Assembly: GCF_000403135.1 (NCBI RefSeq)
Contig: NZ_AQPN01000143.1
Span: 1-64,000 of the forward strand
Origin: Arcticibacter svalbardensis MN12-7
Lineage (GTDB): Bacteria > Bacteroidota > Bacteroidia > Sphingobacteriales > Sphingobacteriaceae
Length of the DNA stretch: 64,000 bases
Reading direction: 5' to 3'
A program made the position numbers and the translations under genes. Under the pieces are notes generated by a model. The model was not told where the DNA came from and ran no database searches. It saw nothing but the letters and a program-made list of their open reading frames with translations. Of the stretch, positions 19,139-27,196 are shown one piece after another. The number at the start of each line of letters is the position of its first letter. Position 1 is the stretch's first letter.

Positions 19139-19482
19139 GTAATAAAATTATTATCAAAAACTCATATCAAAAATACTAAAAAACGCTTTGATTAATGGAA
19201 TGAGTTTATGATAATCGGCTAAAAAGAAAAAGATCGATCAGGCTTAATAGGGAGAGATTTGGTATGTTCAGTTGCGGTACCTCAGGGACAATAATCGATT
19301 TTCAAAAAACGAGGGAATATTGATAAAAAATCTTTATTTCTAGGATAGTTCTTAGTTTGCAACTAGAAAATCAATTGATGTTTTGGGTTGATAAAATCCT
19401 ATAGATATCCTTTCAAACTTTCTTCAACACCGCCCTTCCTGCATCTGTCTCGCTTTTGCCACCAAGCTGACTCATGATAAAG
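19139..19482. other. Spacer with degenerate copies of the intergenic repeat
   Basis: No gene is seen. The segment has TACTAAAAAACG near 19172 and CAAAAAACGAGGGAATATTGATA at 19303, both resembling parts of the repeat found at gene boundaries further right. Confidence 0.4.
19301..19330 (+). repeat. Degenerate copy of the intergenic repeat
   Basis: AAAAAACGAGGGAATATTGA resembles AAAAAACGGTGGAATAATGA of the better copies. It is upstream of the recombinase gene start. Confidence 0.4.
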
Positions 19483-19920
19483 TCAGTGTTCCATAATTTC
19501 TTTAAACACGTGTTCATTCAGGTAAAAAATTTTATAAAAAATAGGGAGTGTTAAAGCAAATGAAAAAACAATGGGCATGACTATATTATTCGTGTAGATG
19601 CCAAAGGCACAAAATAACATTACAAGAACAGCAAAGTAAGAAACCGATGTAAAATAAATTAATTCTACACTTGTTTCATGATCGATTGAGTTAAATACAA
19701 ACTTACCTTCGCCTATTCTAGTATGGAAGTCTGACTTGGCTTTTCTTCGGTCACTAAATTCATCTTCAACAAAGATTATGTATCCTAAGCCTCTTTCTGT
19801 AATCCGATAGGAGTTTTTTATTAAATAAGAGTTAATTTTCTCTTCCAAAACGTCAGCTCGAATTGTGAGTGATTTTTTAATTTTATATTTAAATTTCATA
19901 TTATTAGTTACATTAGCCAT
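19483..19920 (-). CDS. Small membrane protein with two C-terminal TM helices
   Basis: This is a 145-residue protein of unknown function. A basic, soluble N-terminal part (KFKYKIKKSLTIRADVLEEK, RRKAKSDFHTRIGEGKFVF) precedes two adjacent hydrophobic helices (about 91-110 and 114-133), ending in a short charged tail. No signal peptide is present, so both termini are probably cytoplasmic. The ATG at 19920 gives MANVTNN...; an internal Met8 is an alternative. It lies between the recombinase gene and another unknown gene on the same strand. No family was recognised. Confidence 0.65.
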   Translation of the reverse strand: MANVTNNMKFKYKIKKSLTIRADVLEEKINSYLIKNSYRITERGLGYIIFVEDEFSDRRKAKSDFHTRIGEGKFVFNSIDHETSVELIYFTSVSYFAVLVMLFCAFGIYTNNIVMPIVFSFALTLPIFYKIFYLNEHVFKEIMEH

Positions 19921-20094
19921 GGAAAGCCTAAAAATGTTTTGCTATCATACGCCATTTTAAAGAAGGGCATAAAGATTACTTTTCTGCTGTCTCATAAGCA
20001 AATGCTTTGATGTTGTCAAACCTTTAAAGATGATTATAATAAGAAAAAAGATAATTGAATAGACGACAACAATATTTTAATTATGATAAGCAAT

Positions 20095-20769
20095 TTATAA
20101 ATTTTTTATTTCATCAATGTCGTTTGGGAGATACCATCTATTCAAAAAAGAACGCTCAATACTCTGCATTCCTCTGTAGCCATATTTACCCGAAATCAGC
20201 ACTTCGAGATTCAAATAACGTTCCTCCCCGTCTATAATTCTGTATAATGAGATACTTGCAACAGGGTTCAGCAACTGTTTGCTAAATAATACACCCCACT
20301 TTGCTTTTAGTTCAGGGTGGCTGGCCATCAGCGCATTTCCTACCAAAGCAATAAAATTCAACTTGTACTTCGTTGTTAGCTTACGCTTTTGTAAAATTTT
20401 GTATACTTCGTCTAAATCTTGACTGATCCAATCGCCCTTTCTAGTTGGCAAAATAGCTTCTAGTTCCTTTACCAGATCAATACTGCTTTGGGGAAAATTA
20501 TCAATTTTTAGTTTATTTTTGAAATAGAATGAATTGACACTCTCTTCGGTTGGAAAAAAAGACTCTGCGATCCATTTGTCTACTTCACTTCTATCTGAAG
20601 TGATTAAAGCTTTAGCAAACGGATTTATCGGTAGTATGACGTACTGCAGGTCCTTTGTTTTATATACAGAACTGAGATTGTAAGGTATATTTTCAATCAG
20701 CTCACTGCTATCAAGTAATCTCAAGTCATTTGCTTTTGACCATTCCAAAACTCTAAAATTGGTCTGCAT
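20095..20769 (-). CDS. Hypothetical protein, 224 residues
   Basis: No family was recognised. It is a soluble-looking protein with mixed charged and hydrophobic composition, no signal peptide and no membrane segment. The middle part (TRKGDWISQDLDEVYKILQK) and the end (RSFLNRWYLPNDIDEIKNL) are likely helical. The full-length open frame with a clear ATG and codon use like its neighbours supports a real gene. It lies within the 20-bp inverted-repeat segment, apparently as single-gene cargo. Confidence 0.6.
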   Translation of the reverse strand: MQTNFRVLEWSKANDLRLLDSSELIENIPYNLSSVYKTKDLQYVILPINPFAKALITSDRSEVDKWIAESFFPTEESVNSFYFKNKLKIDNFPQSSIDLVKELEAILPTRKGDWISQDLDEVYKILQKRKLTTKYKLNFIALVGNALMASHPELKAKWGVLFSKQLLNPVASISLYRIIDGEERYLNLEVLISGKYGYRGMQSIERSFLNRWYLPNDIDEIKNL

Positions 20770-20877
20770 AGTTAAACTTATTAATTTACACTGAAATACA
20801 GAATAAGCTAAAAGGTTTTGATTTTCGGTTAAAGTATGAAAATTTACTTGTCATTCGATACCGTTGGTAATATGATT

Positions 20878-20982
20878 TCAAAAATCTAAATAGGGCATTC
20901 CAAATTTAGTCCATAGCTTTTTGCAAAGACTTCCAAAGTCTTGCCGATTTGTAGGTCGTCTTAATGATTTTGATGCTTCCAT
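20878..20982 (-). pseudogene. N-terminal fragment of an unknown conserved protein
   Basis: A 34-codon minus-strand frame reads MEASKSLRRPTNRQDFGSLC then KKLW before diverging and stopping. I recall RQDFESLCKKLW as the opening of a conserved accessory-region protein (possibly nuclease-like) of several hundred residues. The frame dies after KKLW, so this looks like a 5' relic. The identification is weak. Confidence 0.35.
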
Positions 20983-21070
20983 AAGTTTGCCGCTAGCTTA
21001 TAAATAGTCTGACAATTCGAGTGGCAAAAAATTATCAAAAACGAAAAGATATCAGAAATAGATTTCATGG

Positions 21071-21090
21071 ATTCGTTTTAACCGTTACAC
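21071..21090 (+). repeat. Right arm of the perfect 20-bp inverted repeat
   Basis: ATTCGTTTTAACCGTTACAC is the reverse complement of 18426-18445. It marks the right boundary of the recombinase segment. Confidence 0.8.
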
Positions 21091-21330
21091 TTTTGTAAAT
21101 TGACTTATTCTCAGGTTTGAAGAAACGATAAGTTTCTAATGAAGTACACTGGAAATTAACAAAAGCCTAATGTAAGTTTGGGGGTTGATTATACTAGCGA
21201 CGCTTTTTGTATATTTTAGAGATTGGTGCACTGCTTATGTTTGAAGTAGCCAATACAGAGTAAGAAAACAGTACTCCGGTATTTCACACAGTTTCTGGCA
21301 AGGTTATCTCTCAAATACTCATCTCATCAT

Positions 21331-21394
21331 CTATTAAAAAACGGTGGGATAGAGAGACACTTGCTGGCTTATTACTAGATAAGGAGATAATAAT
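21331..21394 (+). repeat. Intergenic repeat copy 1
   Basis: The left core is CTATTAAAAAACGGTGGGAT, then GAGACACTTGCTGGCT, then a right part TTACTAGATAAGGAGATAAT. The layout matches the copies at 24278 and 25151. Confidence 0.7.
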
Positions 21395-21499
21395 AATAAT
21401 AATAGCAGATCAGCTATGCATATTTTAAGTTCCTTTATAATAAATTTGAGTACAAGCAAATTATAAAAGTATATTCGGTGAAACCTTTAGTCTCAACGA

Positions 21500-21891
21500 A
21501 TGATGAAAATTAATCAGATTGATGACAATCAAACTCGGCGTGTGATCCTATTTTTTTATAGTGTCGGATTTTTGATTGGAACCTCTACCCATTTATATAA
21601 TATAATAGTTAGTGGCTTTTTATCAATATCCCCTGTGTGCCTTGGTACATAAATCTTTACTGGGACAGCCTAACCCTTTTTGATCTCTTTGCTTCGATAT
21701 TAATTTGGTTTAAATTGAAGCAAGGTCTTCTTCTCGCAATTGCAATTATGGCCACTGATATAATAATAAATACTTACTCTTATTTATCCGGTTGGTTGGG
21801 TGACATTGTATCGGCCATGGTTCCTGTAGGACTCCTAATGCAATCAGTTTTTGGAACCTTTGTTTTTGTTACCGCCACTTTGTTTTATTAA
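21500..21891 (+). pseudogene. Frameshifted four-TM membrane protein
   Basis: From ATG 21500 one frame encodes a helix (ILFFYSVGFLIGTSTHLYNI) and reaches a stop after SISPVCLGT. A second frame, overlapping at about 21635, continues naturally with PWYINLYWDSLTLFDLFASI, a further helix pair and IIINTYSYLSGW. The two parts together look like one membrane protein of about 130 residues with four helices, split by a single frameshift. The downstream frame alone (21637-21891, 84 residues) is what remains open. Function is unknown. It fills the interval between repeat copies 1 and 2. Confidence 0.6.
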
Positions 21892-21920
21892 AACGTTCCT
21901 TTAGTAAATAAATTTTCGAA

Positions 21921-21980
21921 TTATCGTGGAATAGAGATAGCACCACTAGTCATTTATCAAATAAAGAGGGAATAATGAGA
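21921..21980 (+). repeat. Intergenic repeat copy 2
   Basis: ATTATCGTGGAATAGAGATA, then GCACCACTAGTCATTTATCA, then AATAAAGAGGGAATAATGAG. It is closest to the copy at 27031. Confidence 0.7.
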
Positions 21981-22015
21981 AAGCCTGATTTAACAAAGTC
22001 CACAACAACGTAAAT

Positions 22016-22092
22016 TCAACTAGGTATCAGCCATTCTAAATGGGCTGGAACTTACGAAGCAGAGTTTGCAATGCTTTTCAAATCCGATTAGT
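22016..22092 (+). pseudogene. Possible C-terminal gene tail
   Basis: A short frame reads IQLGISHSKWAGTYEAEFA then MLFKSD and a stop. The composition looks protein-like and it has no start or upstream continuation. It also contains a small hairpin (CAGCCATT/AATGGGCTG). I cannot identify the parent gene. Confidence 0.25.
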
Positions 22093-22122
22093 CTTCATTA
22101 GGTGTTTTTAGTAGATTTGGAT

Positions 22123-23127
22123 ATGCCCAATTATATTGATGAAATCAAAATTATACTTGCAACAGCAAGAGAGAAAACCTACTTAGCTATTAATTCTACA
22201 ATGGTTGAGGCTTATTGGTTGATTGGAAAGCGCATTGTTGAGCAGGAACAGCACGGAGAAGATCGAGCGAAATACGGTGAGGGTATCTTAAAGGAACTTT
22301 CGCAATCCCTAACGGTTGAATTTGGCAAAGGATTTTCCTATCCTAATTTACGCAACTTTCGGCAGTTTTATCTTACTTATCGAGATTTCCAAGACTGCTA
22401 CACACTGTGTAGCAAATTGACATGGAGTCACAATAGGCTTATAATGAGAGTTGAAAGTGAAGAAGCAAGAAAGTTTTATTTAAACGAAGCAGCTGAACAA
22501 GGATGGAGCGTACGTACGCTTGAACGTAACGTTAACACTTTCTATTTCAACCGGATTTTGTCAACGAAAAACAGATCAAATAATGAAGCCAGTGGTAATC
22601 AATTAGAAAAACAACAACCGGAAGACTTTATTAAGGACCCGTATGTATTTGAATTTTTAAATATTCCACAACCTGTAAGTGCAAATGAATCAGATATTGA
22701 ATCAGCGCTGATAGAAAACCTTCAGCAATTTTTACTTGAACTAGGGAAAGGATTTTCTTTCGTGGGAAGACAGTTCCGACTAAGCACAGAGACGGACCAT
22801 TTTTATATAGATCTTGTCTTTTACAATTACCTTTTGAAATGCTTTGTATTAATTGATCTAAAGGCAACAAAGCTAACACATCAACATGTTGGTCAAATGG
22901 ATATGTACAGAAGAATGTTTGACGATTTGAAAAAACCAGAAGATGATAATCCAACAATTGGGATAATATTATGCACAGAAAAGAGCGAAACGGTTGTCAA
23001 ATACTCTATTATCAACGATAATCCCAGGCTTTTCGCAACGAAGTATTTGCCTTATTTACCTTCGGAAGAGGAGTTAATTGCAGAAATTGAACGAGAAAAA
23101 ATAAAATTCAATCTCCTAAACAGTTAG
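22123..23127 (+). CDS. DUF1016 / YhcG-type PDDEXK nuclease-domain protein
   Basis: The cytoplasmic protein of about 334 residues has an N-terminal DUF1016 helical region (EAYWLIGKRIVEQEQHGEDR, YGEGILKELSQSL, FSYPNLRNFRQFYLTY) and a C-terminal PDDEXK-fold domain (HFYIDLVFYN, CFVLIDLKATKLTHQHVGQM). The D...DLK pattern suggests metal-nuclease residues are retained. Family members occur widely in accessory islands; a role in DNA processing or defence is presumed, not proven. ATG 22123 is preferred over GTG 22102. It is the only gene between repeat copies 2 and 3, apart from a fragment behind it. Confidence 0.88.
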   Translation: MPNYIDEIKIILATAREKTYLAINSTMVEAYWLIGKRIVEQEQHGEDRAKYGEGILKELSQSLTVEFGKGFSYPNLRNFRQFYLTYRDFQDCYTLCSKLTWSHNRLIMRVESEEARKFYLNEAAEQGWSVRTLERNVNTFYFNRILSTKNRSNNEASGNQLEKQQPEDFIKDPYVFEFLNIPQPVSANESDIESALIENLQQFLLELGKGFSFVGRQFRLSTETDHFYIDLVFYNYLLKCFVLIDLKATKLTHQHVGQMDMYRRMFDDLKKPEDDNPTIGIILCTEKSETVVKYSIINDNPRLFATKYLPYLPSEEELIAEIEREKIKFNLLNS

Positions 23128-23139
23128 AATCTACTATGA

Positions 23140-23233
23140 CTACGGCTACAGCAGCTACTCCACGAAGACCATCCAGAAGTTCAAAATGTTGTTTAGTATT
23201 TAAGAGATCTTTATTGTTGTTCTGTACATTCAT
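23140..23233 (-). pseudogene. N-terminal fragment of an acyltransferase-3 family protein
   Basis: From ATG 23233 the minus strand reads KQHFELLDGLRGVAAVAVVI, the characteristic opening of OafA-like membrane acyltransferases. The frame then runs into the end of the DUF1016 gene and stops. Only about 30 of an expected 350 residues remain, so this is a 5' relic left at a recombination junction. Confidence 0.6.
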
Positions 23234-23280
23234 GTTATCAAATGGGTGTTCAGGCTTCTGCAAAGGTAATTTATATACTT

Positions 23281-23352
23281 TGAAAACGGTGGAATGATGA
23301 TAGTACCAGCATACCAGAAGTTATCTATCAAAAAGCGAGGAAATTGTGAGAA
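23281..23352 (+). repeat. Intergenic repeat copy 3
   Basis: GAAAACGGTGGAATGATGAT, then AGTACCAGCATACCAGAAGT, then ATCTATCAAAAAGCGAGGAA. It is somewhat longer than the other copies because of a 6-8 base insertion in the middle. Confidence 0.7.
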
Positions 23353-23454
23353 TAGTAAAGTCGATATAAGATGGTATTTAGACCCATATATAATGATCAT
23401 AAGATTATGTTATCATGTTATTCAATTTGATTACTATACCAGATTATTTTTCCA

Positions 23455-23545
23455 TGATTTCATTCTCAGAAATAATTTCGAAGACTTAAGACCCAGAATT
23501 TTGTTCAGTTTTAATTTTTATTTAGACCCATTGATCTTATAAGTT
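23455..23545 (-). pseudogene. Degraded partial duplicate of the neighbouring lipocalin-like gene
   Basis: GAAATAATTTCGAAGACTTA onward parallels GAAATAATTTCGAAGGTGTA at about 23677, and both continue through a colinear stretch ending near TTATAAGTTCC / TTATACGTGCC. About 80 bases of the gene's 3' part are duplicated here with many substitutions. The surrounding plus-strand 82-codon frame is a shadow of this decayed copy. Confidence 0.7.
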
Positions 23546-23623
23546 CCTCGATATCTTCAATCTCATTTTATTTATGTGTAAATGGGTTTGGGTTATTATC
23601 TTGGTGTGATATGGATTAGCTAA

Positions 23624-23983
23624 TTATTCTTTCAGCTTTAATAATGTTCCATAATCTTTGCTTTTGATCTGACTCTCCGAAATAATTTCGAAGGTGTAAG
23701 AACCAGAATCCTGATCTGTCTTGACTTTTATCTTAGATCCACTGATTTTATACGTGCCTCTGTAGCTGACGTCCCCGCCGAGAGTAATATCAGCTGTCCC
23801 ATCAGGCTTAAGCATTAAATGCATTGCGCCCCCAGCAAGATCGGTTTGCGGTTTTTCTGTAACCTCGAAATAATCCTTCGTTTCGTTCACATCCAATTTA
23901 TCTTTTTTGCATCCGATGATAGTAATTGAAAACATGATTACTACTATTGGTAACCAGCTAGCTTTTAATGATTTTTTTTTCAT
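23624..23983 (-). CDS. Lipocalin-like small lipoprotein
   Basis: The 119-residue exported lipoprotein has a basic N-terminus, a hydrophobic helix and the lipobox IIGC (Cys near 25), followed by KKDKLDVNE. The rest is a short beta-rich domain (GAMHLMLKPDGTADITLGGD, YRGTYKISGSKIKVKT, YTFEIISESQIK) like the lipocalin-like domains of Bacteroidota lipoproteins. It probably sits in the periplasm-facing leaflet. The ligand is unknown. It is the only intact gene between repeat copies 3 and 4 and has a decayed partial duplicate downstream of its stop. Confidence 0.75.
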   Translation of the reverse strand: MKKKSLKASWLPIVVIMFSITIIGCKKDKLDVNETKDYFEVTEKPQTDLAGGAMHLMLKPDGTADITLGGDVSYRGTYKISGSKIKVKTDQDSGSYTFEIISESQIKSKDYGTLLKLKE

Positions 23984-24597
23984 ATTTGGAAGTTTATCGT
24001 TTCTTAGCGCAAAGTTTGCCCTTGATGTATCTGTATTGGATTAAACGATCAAACTACAGATAACGCTACACCCAATATAAAACATTAGGGATTTTGAATG
24101 GCAAAACATATGGTGATTATGAGGCCTTTCAATAACTGGCTCTAATTATTGCAACCCGTCTCGCTAATTGAATTAGCTACGAATATCTTCACTTTTCCAA
24201 TAATTGCTGGACAGACAAACACTTTGGTGTTTTTAGAAATATCATCAGATCGCTAAACAAACTAAATATAATATTCCCAAAAAGGGTGGAATAATAAGAC
24301 ACTGGCTATGTGTTTTACCGAATAAGGAGGGATTTCTGGAATGAGCTAAATGATTTGATGGGTAGGTAACATTCAATGAACTTATTGAGGGCTGGCACTT
24401 ACTTTCAAATGATCCTGACAATTAAAAGTGCAGCAGTCACCGGTTGAAATTACCCTAATGGAATGGGAAATTTGCAACTGCCAGTTATGGAATGGTAATT
24501 TACACTCTTCGTGCATGCTCGTAGGCTGTAGCACTCTTCAATCACTATAAGTATCTCTAGTATATTTTTCTGATACCATTTTCAAAACCAGTAAATT
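23984..24597. other. Spacer with intergenic repeat copy 4
   Basis: This is 614 bases without a convincing gene on either strand. Apart from the repeat at 24278-24344 I see no tRNA, terminator or inverted repeat. The segment just before 24598 should hold the promoter of the lipoprotein gene. Confidence 0.45.
24278..24344 (+). repeat. Intergenic repeat copy 4
   Basis: CAAAAAGGGTGGAATAATAA, then GACACTGGCTATGTG, then TTACCGAATAAGGAGGGATT. It is nearly identical to copy 5 over the first 32 bases. Confidence 0.75.
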
Positions 24598-25074
24598 ATG
24601 AAAATCTTTCCTATTTCGCTTATAGCCGCTGTTTCAGTCATATGCATTAGTTCTTGTTCAAACAATAAAGAAAAAGAATCTACAGTTTGTATGCATATTT
24701 ACAATCCACCTGTCCTCAACTTTCAAGTCATCAGTCAGACAAATAATGACGATTTCTTTTTTTCTTCTCCTCCTTTATATTCCGCATCATCAGATATTAA
24801 GGTATATTTTAGAAATGACCTCAATAAATTAGATTCGATTACGCCGCCAGTAATAATAAATGACTCGAAGAAACACTTTTCCTTTTCTACGTCTTCTTCA
24901 AAAGCCAGTGATACTTGTTATGTTAAAATAAAAAATCTAAAGGTGGACACATTGATTTATGCCGTAACAATACCAGATGAATTTTGTCCGCAACCTTATA
25001 TCAGTAAAATAATGATTAATAAAGCCCCTTCAGTGAATACTACATCAACTACTGTCATACAAATAAAAAAATAG
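24598..25074 (+). CDS. Hypothetical lipoprotein, 158 residues
   Basis: It has a signal peptide with lipobox ISSC (Cys about 20) followed by SNNKEKES. The mature part is Ser/Thr-rich and beta-strand-like, with several Cys residues (TVCMHIYNPP, SDTCYVKIKN, PDEFCPQPYISK) that could form disulfides in the periplasm. No family was recognised. It is the single gene between repeat copies 4 and 5, transcribed rightward, whereas the genes on either side are leftward. Confidence 0.7.
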   Translation: MKIFPISLIAAVSVICISSCSNNKEKESTVCMHIYNPPVLNFQVISQTNNDDFFFSSPPLYSASSDIKVYFRNDLNKLDSITPPVIINDSKKHFSFSTSSSKASDTCYVKIKNLKVDTLIYAVTIPDEFCPQPYISKIMINKAPSVNTTSTTVIQIKK

Positions 25075-25150
25075 TAAGAAACAAAAGCTAATGCGCCACT
25101 GGATTATAGCTTTTCATCTTCATTAAAGAGAGGCCGATAATTATTTTACT

Positions 25151-25212
25151 ATTAAAAAACGGTGGAATAATAAGACACTGGCTCTCGTATTACCAAAAAT
25201 GAGAGATTAATG
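25151..25212 (+). repeat. Intergenic repeat copy 5
   Basis: ATTAAAAAACGGTGGAATAA, then TAAGACACTGGCTCTCG, then ATTACCAAAAATGAGAGATT. A small CTCTC/GAGAG pair is present in the right half. Confidence 0.75.
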
Positions 25213-25262
25213 GGAATTCCAGCTGGTGTGACAAACGCTTGTTAGATTGCCGTTGTTCTTTT

Positions 25263-25952
25263 CTATTTGTTTTTAGCAATTCTAAATCCAAGGTCGTCAA
25301 TCTTAAATTTTAATGGGTGACTTCTTCTGCGTGTCGTTGCCATTAAGCTTCTTTCGACGTCACAAAAACCGCCCCCACGAAAAATACGGTAAGAACCATA
25401 AACTTCTGTGTCGTATAGGTCTGAACACCATTCCCAAACGTTCCCAAACATATCATAAAGTCCCCAATTATTTGGCATCTTTTGTCCAACGCTATGTGTT
25501 CTGTTTCCCGAGTTATCTTTATACCAGGCAATCAATTCTAACTCACCGTATCTAATCCCTGTGGTCCCTGCTCTGCATGCATATTCCCATTCCGCCTCTG
25601 TTGGCAAACGAATTCCATTCGCTGATTTGTCAAAGATTATTTCTTCGTTATCAGTTTGAACAACATAACAAGGTGTTAACCTGTTCCGCTCCGAAAGTTT
25701 ATTGCAAAAAGTCACAGCTTCTTTAAAAGTCACAGTTTCAACCGGCAGACGATTACCCTTGAAAGTACTTGGATTTTCATTGGTTATTTCAAAATATAAA
25801 TCCTGTGTTACTGGAAATTTTAAAAGTAAAAAAGGCTCAATTTCGACAGCCCACTTCTCTTTAATTCTGTCATCTCGTAATTGAACGGTTCCTTTAGGTA
25901 TTTCAACCATTTGGTCAAGAACAATAGCATTCTGTATGTTATTAAAATTCAT
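25263..25952 (-). CDS. SUMF1 / formylglycine-generating-enzyme-like domain protein
   Basis: The 229-residue protein without a signal peptide has the SUMF1 fold signatures in order: FPVTQDLYFEIT (about 47-58), PVETVTFKEAVTFCNKLSE, GIRLPTEAEWEYACRAGTTG, NNWGLYDMFGNVWEWCSDLY, RGGGFCD and the closing GFRIAKNK. True formylglycine-generating enzymes need a Cys pair near the C-terminus; this short protein shows GGGFCD but no clear second Cys nearby. A general SUMF1-domain role (for example in a modification or signalling system) is therefore as likely as sulfatase activation. It is the sole gene between repeat copies 5 and 6. Confidence 0.85.
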   Translation of the reverse strand: MNFNNIQNAIVLDQMVEIPKGTVQLRDDRIKEKWAVEIEPFLLLKFPVTQDLYFEITNENPSTFKGNRLPVETVTFKEAVTFCNKLSERNRLTPCYVVQTDNEEIIFDKSANGIRLPTEAEWEYACRAGTTGIRYGELELIAWYKDNSGNRTHSVGQKMPNNWGLYDMFGNVWEWCSDLYDTEVYGSYRIFRGGGFCDVERSLMATTRRRSHPLKFKIDDLGFRIAKNK

Positions 25953-26070
25953 TTAAGCTTAGATCTTTTCAGTGAAAAAAATTGCCCTGCAAAACTAACC
26001 AAACATTTACTAAATGGCACAAAATGATTCGAGATTGAAATAAAGTACGCATTACATTATTACCGACTAA

Positions 26071-26112
26071 TTATTATAAAACGGTGGAATAAAGTGACTT
26101 TGGGAATAGTAA
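26071..26112 (+). repeat. Intergenic repeat copy 6 (left half)
   Basis: TTATTATAAAACGGTGGAAT then AAAGTGACTTTGGGAATAG. The right half is not recognisable. Confidence 0.6.
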
Positions 26113-26151
26113 AAAAGATTTAAATTTTCGGCTAGTATCAAAAATATAAGT

Positions 26152-26916
26152 TTAGACTTGGCTACTCCAATTCTGTTTCATGTAATCAAGTTCAGCCTGA
26201 AGCTTATCAAGTATGATTGATGGGTTATTAGATATATAAGTTTTACCTTCTAAAAAATCCTCGATAAAACCCGGAGTAACATTACTGGCGTCAACAACTT
26301 TGTTAGGTTGGAACCCCTTAGAAAAATCATCCTTTTCGTCTAAAAAGGCTCTACGAAGTTTAGCAGAGTTTTCGCTAAGCTTACCAGCAATTCGGTTTGG
26401 AAAAAGCAGACTGACTTGTATACCTTGTTTACTAAGCTCATTGTGGAGGACTTTGAAGTAGCCCATAAGAGCATGTTTAGAAACGATGTATGGCATCAGA
26501 TTAGATGCATCATGAATTAATCCTAATCCAGCTGAAGAGCTGGTTAATAAAATTTTCGGACAGTCACTTTCATTTAAAAAGGTATTAAGGTGTTGCACCA
26601 ATAGGTAAGGGGCAATTACATTTATTTTTAGCATCCATGCAAGATTTTGGCTGGGATATAACAACGAATGACCTTCATCTATGGTTCCAATCGTAATTAT
26701 TAGATAATCTAACTGAATGGATTCTTTTCGAAGGAACTCTGTTAAACTAGTTATTGAAGTTTCACAACTTGCATCAACATATCTTTTCGTTGATGTTTGC
26801 TCAGATTCATTGAAAGCTATATCAGCATCTATAACATGTATCTCTTTCTTTCGAAGTGCATTTGAGATACCTAGACCAATGCCACTTGCTGCTCCAATAA
26901 TTAATGCTATTTTCAT
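26152..26916 (-). CDS. Short-chain dehydrogenase/reductase
   Basis: The 254-residue cytoplasmic Rossmann-fold enzyme has the cofactor loop GAASGIG (8-14), a catalytic Ser in LTSSSAG (126-128) and the Tyr143-x-x-x-Lys147 pair in YIVSK. An acidic residue after the second beta strand (VIDAD) suggests NAD(H) preference. The substrate is unknown. The C-terminal part (KLQAELDYMKQNWSSQV) is longer than the minimal SDR. It is the sole gene between repeat copies 6 and 7. Confidence 0.88.
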   Translation of the reverse strand: MKIALIIGAASGIGLGISNALRKKEIHVIDADIAFNESEQTSTKRYVDASCETSITSLTEFLRKESIQLDYLIITIGTIDEGHSLLYPSQNLAWMLKINVIAPYLLVQHLNTFLNESDCPKILLTSSSAGLGLIHDASNLMPYIVSKHALMGYFKVLHNELSKQGIQVSLLFPNRIAGKLSENSAKLRRAFLDEKDDFSKGFQPNKVVDASNVTPGFIEDFLEGKTYISNNPSIILDKLQAELDYMKQNWSSQV

Positions 26917-27030
26917 ACAATTAAAAGTATTCTAATAATAAATTTAATAAAAAATAGCTATTGTGCTCATACTGAAAAATTAACATTCCTGGGGAGGCTG
27001 AAATAATGAAAGTGCTGATAATACTCAGAT

Positions 27031-27096
27031 TACTAAAAAACTGCGGAATAGGATAGTACCACCAGTCATCTATCAATAGGAGGGAATAATGATACT
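27031..27096 (+). repeat. Intergenic repeat copy 7
   Basis: TACTAAAAAACTGCGGAATA, then GGATAGTACCACCAGTCATC, then TATCAATAGGAGGGAATAAT. Its right half is nearly identical to copy 2. Confidence 0.7.
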
Positions 27097-27196
27097 ATAC
27101 CTGTGGTTAAAGAAACACTAACCTTCAAGCTTTATGAATGTGTTTCCGGCTTATGGTAACTCCAAGAATAGTCATACCATCGATGCATGGTCTCTG

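Larger units (their letters stand above)
20983..21499. other. Spacer containing the right inverted-repeat arm and repeat copy 1
   Basis: No gene is seen. It contains the 20-bp arm at 21071-21090, the intergenic repeat at 21331, and a (TAA)6 microsatellite at about 21386-21403. Confidence 0.5.

Noticed and set aside
21386-21403. (TAA)6 microsatellite as a phase-variation switch
   Set aside because: It lies about 100 bases upstream of the nearest start and inside a degenerate repeat copy. No coding frame crosses it.
23294-23542. 82-codon plus-strand frame as a gene
   Set aside because: Its second half is antisense to the decayed copy of the lipocalin-like gene and its first half overlaps repeat copy 3.
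25263-25952. The SUMF1 protein as the dedicated activator of the sulfatase at 5858
   Set aside because: It is 18 kb away in a separate accessory array, has no export signal, and lacks an obvious catalytic Cys pair.
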